Below are positions 35,932 through 47,004 of a stretch of 64,000 nucleotides of DNA, piece after piece. Under the pieces are notes generated by a model, which saw only the letters and a program-made list of their open reading frames with translations, did not search any database and was not told the origin of the DNA. The position numbers were made by a program, and so were the translations under genes. The DNA lies in assembly GCA_963971225.1 (NCBI GenBank), contig OZ020269.1, forward strand, positions 90,044,783 through 90,108,782, given 5' to 3'. The first letter of the stretch is position 1; each line of letters opens with the position of its first letter. Source of the DNA: Melieria omissa (Eukaryota; Arthropoda; Insecta; Diptera; Ulidiidae).

Positions 35932-38813
35932 TGCCGTTCCTCATGCCGCCGGTCCTCCTCAGACTAAGTGTCTAAAAATCTATTTTCAAAATGTTTCTGG
36001 CTTGCGTACTAAGTCCAAATCTCTCTTCGATATGAGTTCACACTTGGACCATGACATTTTTGTACTGATTGAGACGTGGCTGAATTCGGATTTCTATGAC
36101 AGTGAATTTTTCGACGGCAAATTATACAACGTTTATCGGAAGGACCGCGACGCTGAGAAAACGGGTTACTTGAGAGGTGGTGGAGTGCTAATCGCTGTGC
36201 AGCGTCGCAACCGCTCATCATTAGTGCACTTGGTTACCGAAGACTCCCTTCTGGATCAACTATGCTTCCTGGTGCATGGAATCTCTAAAATTTATATATC
36301 TGCTTCGTACATTCCTCCGGCCAGTACCGATGCATTGTACAAGGCGCACGTTGATAATATTCAGGCTTTAGTCTCCCCTCATGATGGCTGCAACTTCTGT
36401 ATTCTTGGCGACTTCAACCTATGCAATGTAGAATGGTCATACTTAGATAATAAGTTTGCTTTATTTCCTAAAAACATTAATAGTTTCGCCGAATCCTACT
36501 TAGTTGACAGCTTTCTAAGTCTGGATCTTATACAAATTAATTGCTTAAAAAATAATTTACTTAGAATTCTCGATCTTGTCTTCATAAATGATATCATGAA
36601 TTTTGTATTGAACGAATGCCTCGACCCATTGTCAGGGTCTGGCTTACACCACGTACCGCTTGTTATTCTATTAGAGTTCTACGACTTCAAAGGTCTTAGT
36701 GGTAACAATCAATCTAATAACTTTTGCTTTAAACGCTGCAATTTTGATGTTGTTAATGAGGAAATTTCTGCTTAAGATTGGGATTCGTTATTTGCTCATG
36801 CTAGTGTTGCCAAATGTTTTGATATTTTTAAATTTAAGATTAGTGATATATGCATTAGGAATATACCACGTACAATTAAGAAATGCTATAGTATTCCGTG
36901 GTACACCAAAGAGTTAAAAAAGCTAAAGAATTTGAGAAATAAATTTTATAAAAAGTTCAAATCTTCAAACTCTCTACTTTATAGAAATTCCGTCGCTATT
37001 CGATGGAGTTTAAATCCTTGAGTAAAGTCCTTCAACGTAATTATGCTCGTAAATTCGAGTCAGATATTAAATCAAATCCGAAGGCATTCTGGCATTATGT
37101 CAAGTCAAAAAAGTCGTGCTCAAGTATTCCGTCTGAAGTGTTTTACAATGGTAAGCATGCTTCTTCCCCCCTGGAAGCAGCTAATCTCTTTGCGGATTTT
37201 TTCCGAGCTAATTTTGAACCTGCCAGAACTAATTCAGTGGATGTCAAACCGAACGTTAATTCCCCCATTAACTTTGGTTCGCTCTCTCTATCCCTTGACG
37301 ATGTTTTGGATGGTATTCGGTTTATCAAAAACTCTTCTAATATGTATAATGATGGTCTGTCTCCTTAACTCCTTAGGAATTGCTCTGCTTTTGCCTATCC
37401 ACTTCTTTTAATTTTCAGTAAATCCCTCCAAACAGGTGAATTTATTGATGCTTGGAAGGTTACTTTTATTACGCCCATTTTCAAAAGTGGCAATAAGAAC
37501 GACATTTCGAACTATAGGCCTATTTCAAAACTGACGGTGGTCTCAAAGTTATTTGAATACATTGTCAAACAAAAATTGTCTTTTACAGTAAAGCGTTTCG
37601 TTTGCATTAACCAACATGGCTTTATGACCGGCAGATCAACAGTCACAAACCTGGCGGTTTTCTCGGAATTTTGTATGTCCGCTTTTAATGATCGTCTTCA
37701 AGTTGATACTGTATATACTGACTTCTCGAAAGCTTTCGACAAAGTGAGTCACTCTATCTTAGTTTCAAAACTGGCTAGTTCGGGATTTCATTCCACTTTC
37801 TTACAGTGGGTTAAATCGTACCTCTCCCTCCGTAACTGTGCAGTTGTTGTTGACAACACTTACTCCCAATCCTTTGTTGCCTCATCCGGTGTCCCCCAAG
37901 GAAGTATACTTGGTCCCTTGCTCTTTGTCATTTTTATCAATGACATCTCTGAATGCTTTAAGTTTTCGAAATTCCTCCTGTATGCGGATGATTTGAAAAT
38001 CTTTAATCGTGTTGCGAGCCCTTCTGACTCGGCTAAGCTCCAATCTGATCTCAACAATGCAGTTGCCTGGTGTCATCAAAATCAATTGCTCCTACCATAA
38101 ATATTAGTAAGTGTTCTCATGTGTCCTTCTCCAAATCCCGTTCCGTAATTCCTACTTTGTATTTCATTCATGGTTCGCGATTAAAAACTTCCTATGAAAT
38201 CTCTGATCTTGGTGTAGTTTTTGACTCCAAATTTTTATTTCATAGTCACTTAAATTACACAATTTCTAAGTCCTATTCTTTACTAGCCTTCATTCGGCGC
38301 TTTGGTTCTGATTTCACTGACCCATATACTCTGAAATTACTTTACAATTCTCTGGTACGGTGTAAGTTGGAATACGACGTCTTTATTTGGAGACCGTATC
38401 ATGTTTGTCATATCAATAGACTCGAACGCATTCAGAAATCGTTTGTACGATTTGCATTGAGATCGTTGAATTTTGTCGATCCTATTCCATCTTATGATGC
38501 ACGATGTATGCTAATCAACTTCAAATCGCTACACAGTAGCAGGGTTATCCTTTCACTTTCCTTTGTTTTCGACATTATTAGTGGAGTGATTGATTCCCCA
38601 TGCCTGCTTGAGCGCATTTCCTTTCATATTCCTGCTAGAAGTCTTCGGAGTAATGATATATTCTTACTTGATTGCGTCAGAACTGTGTACGCTTCCCATG
38701 CTCCCATATATAGAGCTTTGAAAGAACTGAATTCGCTCTCAAATTCTTTGGCAATTGACTTTTCAATTTCTAAAAATAGCTTTAAGCTAATATTAAATGA
38801 ATTAATTACATAG
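35927..38813 (+). pseudogene. LINE ORF2, broken endonuclease-RT
   Basis: The start overlaps the end of ORF1. The APE-type endonuclease is clear (IYFQNVSGLRTKSK, IETWLNSDF, RGGGVLIAV, LGDFNLCNVEW). Stops at 36773 and 37366 and frameshifts near 37010 and 38100 break the frame. The reverse transcriptase is easy to follow: ITPIFKSGNKNDISNYRPIS, QHGFMTGRST, YTDFSKAFDKVSH, SSGVPQGSILGPLLF and the catalytic YADD (37981-37992). The C-terminus (38070-38813) is one open frame. The few disruptions point to a moderately old insertion. Confidence 0.85.
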
Positions 38814-38984
38814 TAAACAGTAATGGTCTCACTAGTTCTACATAATCTGTAAGGAATACTGTATTTCTAGATTATTTAATTAAATACATTAAATAAATAA
38901 ATAAATCTATCGGTTATAAAATTAAAATCTTGCATATTTACGTTAATTAGTGCTCTAAGTGAAGGACGAACGTAATGAACATTA

Positions 38985-39310
38985 AAGAAAATGGACCATG
39001 GCATTGTAGTTAAATTCTTCACAAAACAGGGAAAAATTACACAAATTTTTATGAAGAGATAATGGCAGCTTATCTCGAATCGGCACTTTAATTATGTATG
39101 AAAGTGCTCAAATGAATTTAAAGAGTCTTTGAGAGTATTAAAGGTAATCCATGCTCGGGCGGCCTCCTTGCTGCCACTGCAAAAGAAAGTGTAAAAAGGT
39201 AAACAACTTGTAATTGAGAATGCTTGAAAAAAGGCTAACAGAAATGGCCAATCTACCCGTAGGAAGCATTCACACTATTCTCCATGATAATTTTAACATC
39301 TCAAAGGTCA
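38985..39310 (+). pseudogene. Decayed mariner transposase N-terminus
   Basis: Plus-strand frames read GIVVKFFTKQGKNYTNFYEE, a SGGLLAATAKESVKKV-like link, then LTEMANLPVGSIHTILHDNF and NISKVS, matching the two helix-turn-helix parts of a mariner transposase. The first half also occurs in unit 2 (57905-58075), so it predates the duplication; the second half was lost there. Confidence 0.6.
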
Positions 39311-40026
39311 GTGACTCTAAAAATAGATTTTCACATATTTGAAACTTAAGTTATAAAGAACTGTTTGGCGCCTTGAACTCTACTTATAAGAATAAATAAA
39401 GCTCAACATTACTCTTCTGTTCATATCCATCCATTAGATCAATTTAAAAAAATAAGCAAGAATTGAACAGCAGATGATAGATGGTACAGTCTGCAGTGGA
39501 CAGGAATGGGGTACAGGTAAATATGAAAATATTACATCCTAATTAGATACAAACAAACCGATCAACCATATCAAAGAACTTATGGTGAATTTAAAGTCAC
39601 AAATCACTTTTAATTGCCTACAAATGATATCATAATTAAATCCGAAACCGAAACAAAACATCTCAACAACTATAGAAGCGCAGTTCTTAAAAAAACATCA
39701 TGAAGACTTTGATAACGTAACTATCCACCTAATACGTACGACAACCGGTTCTCTAAAGTTATATATGAAAATATCTTCTTTGTTAGAGGTACTCATGCAG
39801 ACAAATCTGACTAAACCAAGTAACTTAACTAAGATACAATTTGAACAAAACCAACAAACTTTACTATTAATCAAACATCTTCAATGCGAACCCTATATTA
39901 AATCATCTAATCTCTAATATCATCTTCAGACAATTTAAATGAACTAAAAATGCCTTACAATTTCTGTATAGATTATAAAAATGTTTTTATTTTACTATGT
40001 ATTATTTTTACCGCGATGACACTGAT
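39311..40026. other. Unit-1 sequence missing from unit 2
   Basis: About 39133-39945 is absent from unit 2, where the flanks join near 58075. No further coding signal is recognised beyond the mariner relic. Confidence 0.5.
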
Positions 40027-41585
40027 AGAATAGAATAGAATAGATACGGGAGCCGAGCACCAACTGCCCAAGACACTGCGTCCAAAGAGAACTATTGTGC
40101 CGTATCCCTTATTCATTATTGGAGGAGTTCATCTCCCCCAATACTGTCCAGGAACTCCTTGATCTTTCCCAGATTAATTCCAGACAGCTCATTCGTCTGA
40201 ATTAGTTCCCTTCCCAGTATACGCTTCCTTGCGTGTAGGAGGGCGGGACACTCGGTTATTATGTGCACGGATGTTTCGTCATCTTCCATGCAGAACCTGC
40301 ATAGTTCGCTAACTGTCAATCCCAGTCGCGCTTTATGCATATTTAGCAGGCAGTGCCCACTCAGGACTCCCGTCATGAACTTAAGCTCCCTTCTGCTTAG
40401 GTCCAGTAGGTATTTAGATTTAACTTCCGAATAGGCCGGAAAGAATAGCTTGGAACAGCGCTGTCCCCCCGTATTGGACCATTTCTGGTTGGCCCGATTT
40501 TTGAATTCCTGTTTGACACAATGCCTGAAATGAGCTCTGCTGACACCTATGATCGGCTCAGGTCCATAGGGTCGTTTTGCCGCCCCTTCCTTTGCCAATC
40601 TGTCCGCCTCCTCATTTCCATCGTGCCCACAGTGCGCAGGAACCCAGTGTACTATCACCCGGTTATCCTGTGAAATGTCTTGGAGAACATTTGCTGTCTC
40701 CCAGACCAGTTTGGAAACAAACGTCGTCGAGCCCAGAGCTTTTATCGCAGCCTGGCTGTCGGACATTATGATTATCCTCTTTCTCCTGACATTGAGAGTC
40801 AGTATCTTTCTGGCACACTCATTTATGGCAAAGACCTCAGCCTGGAAGACCGTGGCCGTGTCACCCAGACTGACTGCTGATTGGAAGCTAGTATTAAATA
40901 TTCCAGCTCCCGTTCCGCCTTCCGTCTTTGAGCCATCGGTGAACCAGACAATGTCATCGCTCGTGAGACTGATTCTATGAACAGCCCAGTCTTCCCTGTG
41001 CGGTATGTACGTAACGTAGTTTTTCCTGAAGAGGTATCTCGGTGGCATCAGATCCAGAGGCATCCAGAAGCCTCCGTCTCGCCTCCTATCCTTCAGCAGC
41101 GATAGGTGACCGATTGCATGTGCATCCCTATATATGGATCCATTATGCATTAGTCTGTGTGCGCTAATGGTTGCAGCCATTTGCACATTTAGTTCCAGCG
41201 GAAGTATCCCTAGTATAACATTAAGGGCTGCCGTTGGTGTAGTACTGAGACATCCTGTTATACAGGTATTCGCTAGTCTTTGAAGTTTTCCCAGCTTAGT
41301 CATAGTTATTATTTCCGTGGTTTTCCTCCACCACACTATCGCCCCGTAGGTGATAGTCGGCAGAACTATTAGGGAGTATAAACTCTGAAGCCACTTCGGT
41401 CTCAGTCCCCAATTTTTGCCACAGATTCTTTTGCAACTCCAGAGAGCATTACCTGCCCTCTTAATGATGCGATCAACTTGAGGTTTCCCGTTCAATTTGC
41501 TGTCCAGGATTACCCCTAGATACTTAACTTCCTTCGAGAAGTTCAGTTCCTTTCTAAAGATCATAATCTGTCTTAGTCTGTCTGT
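40027..41585 (-). mobile_element. 5'-truncated I-type LINE insertion
   Basis: ACTGAT flanks both ends (40021-40026 and 41586-41591), and unit 2 has the empty site near 58150-58165. The 3' tail, at the left edge, is a short repeat of TTCTA units (40027-40043) rather than poly-A. The 5' end is truncated inside the reverse transcriptase. Confidence 0.88.
40116..41585 (-). pseudogene. I-type LINE ORF2 C-terminal part, open frame
   Basis: One uninterrupted frame of about 489 codons encodes the RT thumb (VKYLGVILDSKLNGKPQVDR, GAIVWWRKT), a complete RNase H domain (WFTDGSKTEGGTGAG, VFQAEVFAI, IIMSDSQAAIKAL, HWVPAHCGHDGNEEADRLAK) with all four acidic motifs visible, and a terminal zinc motif (CRFCMEDDETSVHIITECP). 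The first residues of the annotated frame come from flanking DNA. The palm and endonuclease are missing, so it cannot move itself, but the absence of stops suggests a young insertion. Confidence 0.85.
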
Positions 41586-43731
41586 ACTGATAACTTTCAT
41601 TCGCGTCAATTCAAGAATTTCCGAAACATTTAGTGATCAGTTGTTTATAAAATGTAAATGACATTTTTTTGGGCTTATCAAATAATGATTTATCATATTT
41701 ACTACGTAAATATGAACGCTCAATTTTGTTCTCTCTACAAATGAAAACCAAGACGATTATGTTAAAGAGCTAGAATCTCAATTCCATTCAAACAATACAT
41801 TGATATAATGTTAAAGTTAAATAGTTATCTGTCATTACGCTCTCCGCAACAACTCAGCTCAACTCATTGAGCTGAATTTCACTATTCAACCAGATTTTTC
41901 TTTTTTCGAAAAAAATACAAAATTTATTAAGTGATGAAAATTATTCTATACGTATAAGTATTATTGTTTCGATTCGATTACTCCATCTGTACGTTTGTTA
42001 ATAGATATAACTTTTGAAAAAGTTGAGAAATTGCAATAAAGTTGGGTGTTGGGCGCTGGGTGTTGCTGTTAATGTCAGCGACAACAGCGCCACCTGGTAT
42101 TGGCATTAAAAAATGTAATTGCCACGAGCGAAAATCTTCTGTAATTAAAAAAATCTCAAAGCCATTGGCACTGGATGCGTTTGACGTAAAATTGAATTTT
42201 CTGAAATCAGCCACCAGCCGAGGAAGGCGAAAAATTTCGTTTGATTTCTTGGAAGCGGGGAATTTTCAGAATTCAACTTCTTGAAGCCAAATTGATGGTT
42301 TTTGTTAAAAACAAGAAATACTAGGTAGCTCTAAGGGGGTATTCTAGTCTAGAGGCTCGATGTTGATGTGATAAAAAATATTAAAAAAAATAAAAATAAA
42401 ATTAAAAAAAAAACTAATAATTTTTACCATCCATCTTTTTATCAGCTTTTTACTAATACTTGAAAAATATAAAAATGTATAATACTGGAAAAAATTCAAA
42501 ATTGAAGTCGGTAGAGGCCCCAAAGTGGGGACTCAAAAACCAATTCTCCTGGTGATTTTTAACATACAAATTAGGTTAATTCTTATTAAACAAGCATGTA
42601 GAATTGTCTGGACATAGCCGATTTGAAAAAACAAATTTACACAAAATGGCGTCTTTTTGAAAATAAAGGTACAGTGCACTCGCGAATAGAGTCCGACCGA
42701 TTAATCGGCATCGGCATCGGCTAGTATCGGCCAATAAAATTGGTATCGGCATCGGCTAGTATCGGCATCGGCCAAAAAAAAAAGAATCGGCATCGGCTTC
42801 GGCCTTTTTTGGCCGATGCCACATCGGCTTTTTTTGGCCGATGCCACATCGGTTTTTTTTGGTCGATTTTCCTGCTTTCATTTCTTGTTTGTTTTTATTT
42901 GCAGCTGAATCGCACTGTCTTTTTCATATCTCGCTTTGTATATTTATTACATTTTTATTATACGTTACAACCCAGTGTTGCCTGATTAGGGGGTTTCTCC
43001 TTAGATTTGTTTGGATTTTATGACAAATACTTAAGGGGACAATATTTTACAGATATTTTTAACCCGGCATCGGTGTGGTGGGGTATACCATACCCCAGAG
43101 GTTGTATTTTTGTAAATATTACGCCTATCAGTTTTTTGTGGGCACTATCGCTTCTAGTAGCTATTTATAACAGTCCAACCTTACAGATTTGCTATCCAAA
43201 AACAACTTGAGTTTTACCAGATTTCAGTCACATCCCGCTAAAGTTCATTGGGGTATGACATACCCCACCACACCAATAACGTAACTTTTTGTGTAAATGA
43301 TTTTGAATTCAAATTGATACTTTTGATGGTCTAGTAGTCATCGATTTATTCAAAAACTCACCGTACGGAAACATAAGACGCAAATACGAACTGTCCAACT
43401 GCTACGTGCAAGAAAAGCTCCCAGTTCAGTATTCGCATTATATCGCCGTAGAAAACGAATGTCGTATGTTCCATTGAACTTAATAGCACATACGACAACC
43501 GTTTTCATCGTATCATATATTACAAAAAATATCATTATTTTTGTACATCATCATGATTCTGTCATTCCTTGAAATAATGCGAAGCTATACCAAAACGTCA
43601 TCAGTACAGCACACAATGTTCGGTTTGCCTGAGAGCAAAAACCTTATACATCTTGCAAAAAATGCGCTAATTTGGAGACCCTGTATTTCGCTTCTCTTTC
43701 ACCGTAGCTACCGAAAATTTTATGTCACATA

Positions 43732-45035
43732 AGGCTTGTCCACGAAATAATTTTTACATTTTCTATTATTAATAGCTACTAAATAAAATATTGAACTAAT
43801 GTTTGTGTGAGTATTTATTATCTCTTATAACTCAAAGTTTGTGATAATGTACAAATATTTTAAAGTTCAATTGGATTTCTTACAAATCTACGTATTTTTG
43901 CTTTCAATCCCCTCATCAAATGTTGCACACCAGATTTTCCAATTTTTTTGGCCATACTGTTCCACTTTTTTATAAAATCAGTCTTTCCCTTAGCACGTTT
44001 TTTATATTTCAGTAAGTTTCGTTTCATTATTGCCCAAAATCGTTCGACTGGCCGAAGCTGTGGGCAATTTGGGGGATTGTGATTTTTCTCAACAACACGG
44101 ATCGTATTCCTTTGGTACCACTCTTTGACAATTTCTGCATAGTGGACTGTTGCTAAGTCTGGCCAAAATAAAGGTGGAACAGCGTGCTCTCTGTACAATG
44201 GCAGAAGTCGTTTGTTGAGACATTCCTTCAAGTAAATTTTACTGTTAAGACTGCCAGTTGTAACAAAAGGACGAGTGTATTTGCCACAGCTGCATATGGC
44301 CTGCCAAACCATATACTTTTTACCATATTTGTCCATCCGTTTATACTTGAACCTTTTCATAACGCTACCCTTCAGGTATGCTGTGTAATATCCTCGACCT
44401 GGAAGCTGTTTGAAATCTTCTTTGACATACGTTTCGTCATCCATTAACACGCAGCCTTTAAAACGACACAGATCATTCGATAAACGTTTTCGGGCTCGAT
44501 TTCTGGCACGCTTTTCCACTTCGGAGTTACGATTTGGCACTTTTTGAACAACGAAAGATTTGAGCTCGTAGTGTCTTTTAATTTTCGCAATGTATGATTT
44601 CGAAACTTCGAATTTTCGTGGCAAATCTCGTAAAGATTGGTTTGGATTTTTTTCCAGAGAAACTTTCACCTTACGAGCTATATCTTTATAGACGAAACCT
44701 TTTTTTCGTCCGGCTCCGAGGATACGGGATATGGACAGGTCCTTCTTGTATTTAATTACCACATTTCTAGCTGTTGCCCTGGAAACTTTGGCTAGTCTTC
44801 CCAACAATGCGTACGAAGCCGTTGGATTTTCGAAAAAGTGGGCAATTATTTTTTGTCGAATTTTCTCTTCTTTAGATGCCATTTTGATTGAATCACTTTG
44901 AATTTCAAAATACAATTGACCACTAATAGCTGAAATTTTACAGATTCTGAAAAGCGAATTTTTTTTTTAGAAATTTCGGTGCTTACTATACTTTTTTTCG
45001 TTTTACATTGTAAAAGTTATTTCGTGGACAAGCCT
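43732..45035 (-). mobile_element. ITm (DD37E-type) mariner, intact
   Basis: Innermost layer. Inverted repeats of about 27 bases starting AGGCTTGTCCACGAAATAA with one mismatch, flanked by TA (43730-43731 and 45036-45037). The 1304-bp element has one open transposase gene. It is the only transposon here that looks complete. Confidence 0.93.
43860..44882 (-). CDS. DD37E-type Tc1/mariner transposase
   Basis: 340 residues from the ATG at 44882, which has a good AAAATGG context; the frame upstream of it starts only at a TTG. The N-terminus (about 18-110) has two helix-turn-helix parts (ALLGRLAKVSRATARNVV, DLPRKFEVSKSYIAKIK) separated by a basic hook-like GRKKG. The catalytic domain has D149 (MDDETYV), D242 (FWPDLATVHYA) and E280 (PQLRPVERFWAIMK) by hand count, leaving 37 residues between the last two. 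That spacing is the mark of the ITmD37E group first described in mosquitoes. The enzyme cuts and pastes DNA at TA sites in the nucleus. No stop or frameshift is seen, so it could be active or only recently silent. Confidence 0.92.
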   Translation of the reverse strand: MASKEEKIRQKIIAHFFENPTASYALLGRLAKVSRATARNVVIKYKKDLSISRILGAGRKKGFVYKDIARKVKVSLEKNPNQSLRDLPRKFEVSKSYIAKIKRHYELKSFVVQKVPNRNSEVEKRARNRARKRLSNDLCRFKGCVLMDDETYVKEDFKQLPGRGYYTAYLKGSVMKRFKYKRMDKYGKKYMVWQAICSCGKYTRPFVTTGSLNSKIYLKECLNKRLLPLYREHAVPPLFWPDLATVHYAEIVKEWYQRNTIRVVEKNHNPPNCPQLRPVERFWAIMKRNLLKYKKRAKGKTDFIKKWNSMAKKIGKSGVQHLMRGLKAKIRRFVRNPIEL

Positions 45036-46254
45036 TAACTACATGTATGTCGTTTTTAAAACAGACTATGGTTTTTGGAAAATTATACAATGTAATTTTT
45101 TTAAACCCCATTTTATGAAGTCAACCTATAAATCTCAGTATTTTTCGTTTATTTTTCTTATATTTGTTATTTTCTTTTACAAATTGCTTGCACATTAAAT
45201 TTTTTTGCATTTTCTTACGTAAAATTAAATGAGGAATAATATGTAATTGCTATCTTTTATATTTGTGTTGTTTCGTGGGGTTGGTGCTATATAAAGTTTT
45301 GGGATATGTCATACCCCACCACACCAATAACGTAATTTTTTTTCACCACACCAACGCCGGGTTAATCTATTTTTGCTACATCAACACCTTGTTCAGCTAT
45401 ATTGGCTATTGGGTCTTTTGTTAATTGCTTGTGCCAAATAGAATGAGCAATTTTCATGAAATATTAATTTTATATGTTATAAATTTGGGGGAAATTTTAG
45501 TTTAATGTATTTAAATTCTGAATTTTCTTGTAATTTTATTTAGTTTTTAGTTGTTTATTTTCTCGTTTTTGTTTGTTAATTTGCGATGAATGTGATGAAA
45601 TGTACTATATACGTAATAGTTCCTTTTGTTGTTTTATAAAATAAGCTGTGTTTTTGATTGAATTCATTTGTGTTTTTTTTCTATGGAATCGGCATCGGCA
45701 TCGGCATCGGCATCGGCCGATTTTCGGCCTTTTGACCGATTAATCGGCATCGGCTGAGAATTGGCCGATGCCGATTAATCGGCATCGGCATCGGCCAAAA
45801 AATTTGGAATCGGTCGGACTCTACTCGCGAAAACGTGAACTAATAAAAACCAAGGCTGTTCACGTTTACGAGATTGTTCAAGTTTACGATTGTTGAAAAA
45901 TACGTTTCTTTTGTGTAAAACTACTTATAAAAAAGTTAATTGAATTAAGTTTTATAACAAAAAGTTAAAAAGGGACGAGTATATAAACATTTAAGGTTGT
46001 GGGCGATGAAGTATTTGCGAAAAAGATACACAACAGGGTGTACACATTTTTGGAGCCTTCAAGCATTGTTCACGTTTTAGATTATTCAATAGGAAAAAAA
46101 GTGTTTACGCAATCGAGTGTTCACGTATTCGAATGTTCACGTTTTCGCGAGTGCACTGTAATTTTTTGCCTTCTTTTTTCAAGTTTGGAAATTTTTTAAA
46201 AACAGCAAAAAAAAAAATTGAAAAACCCCCAACGTCGAGACAATTTTGATAGTA

Positions 46255-46491
46255 CAGTCGTGTCTGGGTATAGTGAACCCCTATATAGTGAACACTTCGC
46301 TATATTGAACACCCAAATTCTGACATCGAGCCTCTAAATATGGAACAACATTTTCAAGCAAAAAACAAAGAGTGTTTTTTAAGCAAATAAATCGAGTTTT
46401 TGAACAAAAATGTTAACCTCGATATAGTGAACAACCTCAATATTGTGAACAGCCCTTGCAATAATTAGTTCACTATATCCAGATACCACTG
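46255..46491. mobile_element. pogo-like MITE, 237 bp
   Basis: TA on both sides (46253-46254 and 46492-46493), ends CAGTCGTGTCTGGGTATAG and its near-complement CTATATCCAGATACCACTG. Unit 1 has the empty TA at about 29388. TATAGTGAAC-type repeats continue inside. Confidence 0.88.
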
Positions 46492-47004
46492 TATTAAGAG
46501 AGTCTGTTACAAATTTCAAGTAAACCGGCATTAGAACTTGAGATACCATATCAACTATATCGAAAAAAATAGTTTCGAGAAAAACGTGTTTAAATTTACA
46601 GTCTCTTTTCTGGGTGTGGTGAGTCTGTCTGAGTGGTGCGTCACAAAATTAACTATAACTCCTAAAATAATTCGAATTTCCGTAAATCTTCTTAGAAGCT
46701 TATTCTCAAAGGTTTGAACTTTGAACATATGAAATTTTTAAAGTATGATTTTTCGAATTTCTAGACTAGACCGCCTACCGCCTAAAAATTTATGTAGAAG
46801 TAATGTTTGCTTGAAAATAAAAGTATTAAAATCAATAGAAATCGTGCGACCTGTTGCACAGTAATAATCTGAAAAGTCACTGGAACAGTGTTGCCAGATA
46901 CCTGAAATGACTTACTGAACTGAAACTGAAAATTCCTCCAAAACTTTCCTAAACATCAAAACAAAAATCTCCTAAACATCTTTGTTTATAATTTTTGACA
47001 TTAA

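Larger units (their letters stand above)
34459..38901 (+). mobile_element. CR1/Jockey-like LINE, near full length
   Basis: Inserted in unit 1 only; unit 2 reads straight through near 57830. AAATCTAT flanks both sides (34451-34458 and 38903-38910), and the right end has an AAAT-repeat tail (38890-38904). The 5' end is preserved: GGACGTG (34483-34489, +25 to +31) matches the downstream promoter motif known in Drosophila Jockey-type LINEs. Two ORFs follow, both broken. The endonuclease-RT order and PHD-type ORF1 point to the CR1/Jockey group; the exact clade is uncertain. Confidence 0.85.
28737..42046. repeat. Tandem segmental duplication, unit 1
   Basis: Starts at GGCGCTGGGTGTTGCTG (28737) and ends at GCAATAAAGTT (about 42046). 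The same order of sequence occurs in 42052-58607, apart from unit-specific insertions. It carries gene A. Unit-1-specific insertions are the LINE at 34459-38901, the I-type LINE at 40027-41585, the MITE at 30065-30193 and about 200 bases near 31308-31510. Confidence 0.9.
43063..45361. mobile_element. piggyBac-like element, non-autonomous
   Basis: Third layer. TTAA on both sides (43059-43062 and 45362-45365) with ends CCCGGCATCGGTGTGGTG and CACCACACCAACGCCGGG, inverted repeats with few mismatches. The phrase TACCCCACCACACCAATAAC recurs inside at both ends (about 43260 and 45312). Without the mariner it is about 1.0 kb, with no transposase. Confidence 0.87.
42687..45823. mobile_element. hAT-like element, non-autonomous
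   Basis: Second layer. The ends TAGAGTCCGACC and GGTCGGACTCTA are inverted repeats fitting the hAT end consensus, and the host MITE sequence CTCGCGAA is duplicated exactly on both sides (42679-42686 and 45824-45831), the 8-base signature of hAT. Both subterminal zones carry arrays of ATCGGC/GGCATC (42698-42860 and 45687-45800). No transposase frame of its own is recognised. Confidence 0.88.
42672..46158. mobile_element. pogo-like MITE, interrupted
   Basis: Outer layer of the nested stack. Perfect inverted repeats of about 24 bases begin CAGTGCACTCGCGAAAACG, once the hAT insertion is taken out of the left repeat. TA flanks both sides (42670-42671 and 46159-46160). Without the insertion it is about 342 bp with no coding capacity, as for non-autonomous Tc1/mariner-pogo elements. 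Confidence 0.85.
42334..46783. mobile_element. Old MITE, unit-2 copy, filled with insertions
   Basis: Counterpart of 29017-29694. The left end AAGGGGGTATTCTAGTC is intact; the right end is diverged (CTAGACTAGACCGCC). Two separate younger insertions (42672-46158 and 46255-46491) sit inside it and are both absent from unit 1. Confidence 0.65.

Noticed and set aside
42042..42284. ORFs across the duplication junction as a fusion gene
   Set aside because: Short frames with no domain and no transcript support; they arise from joined non-coding ends.
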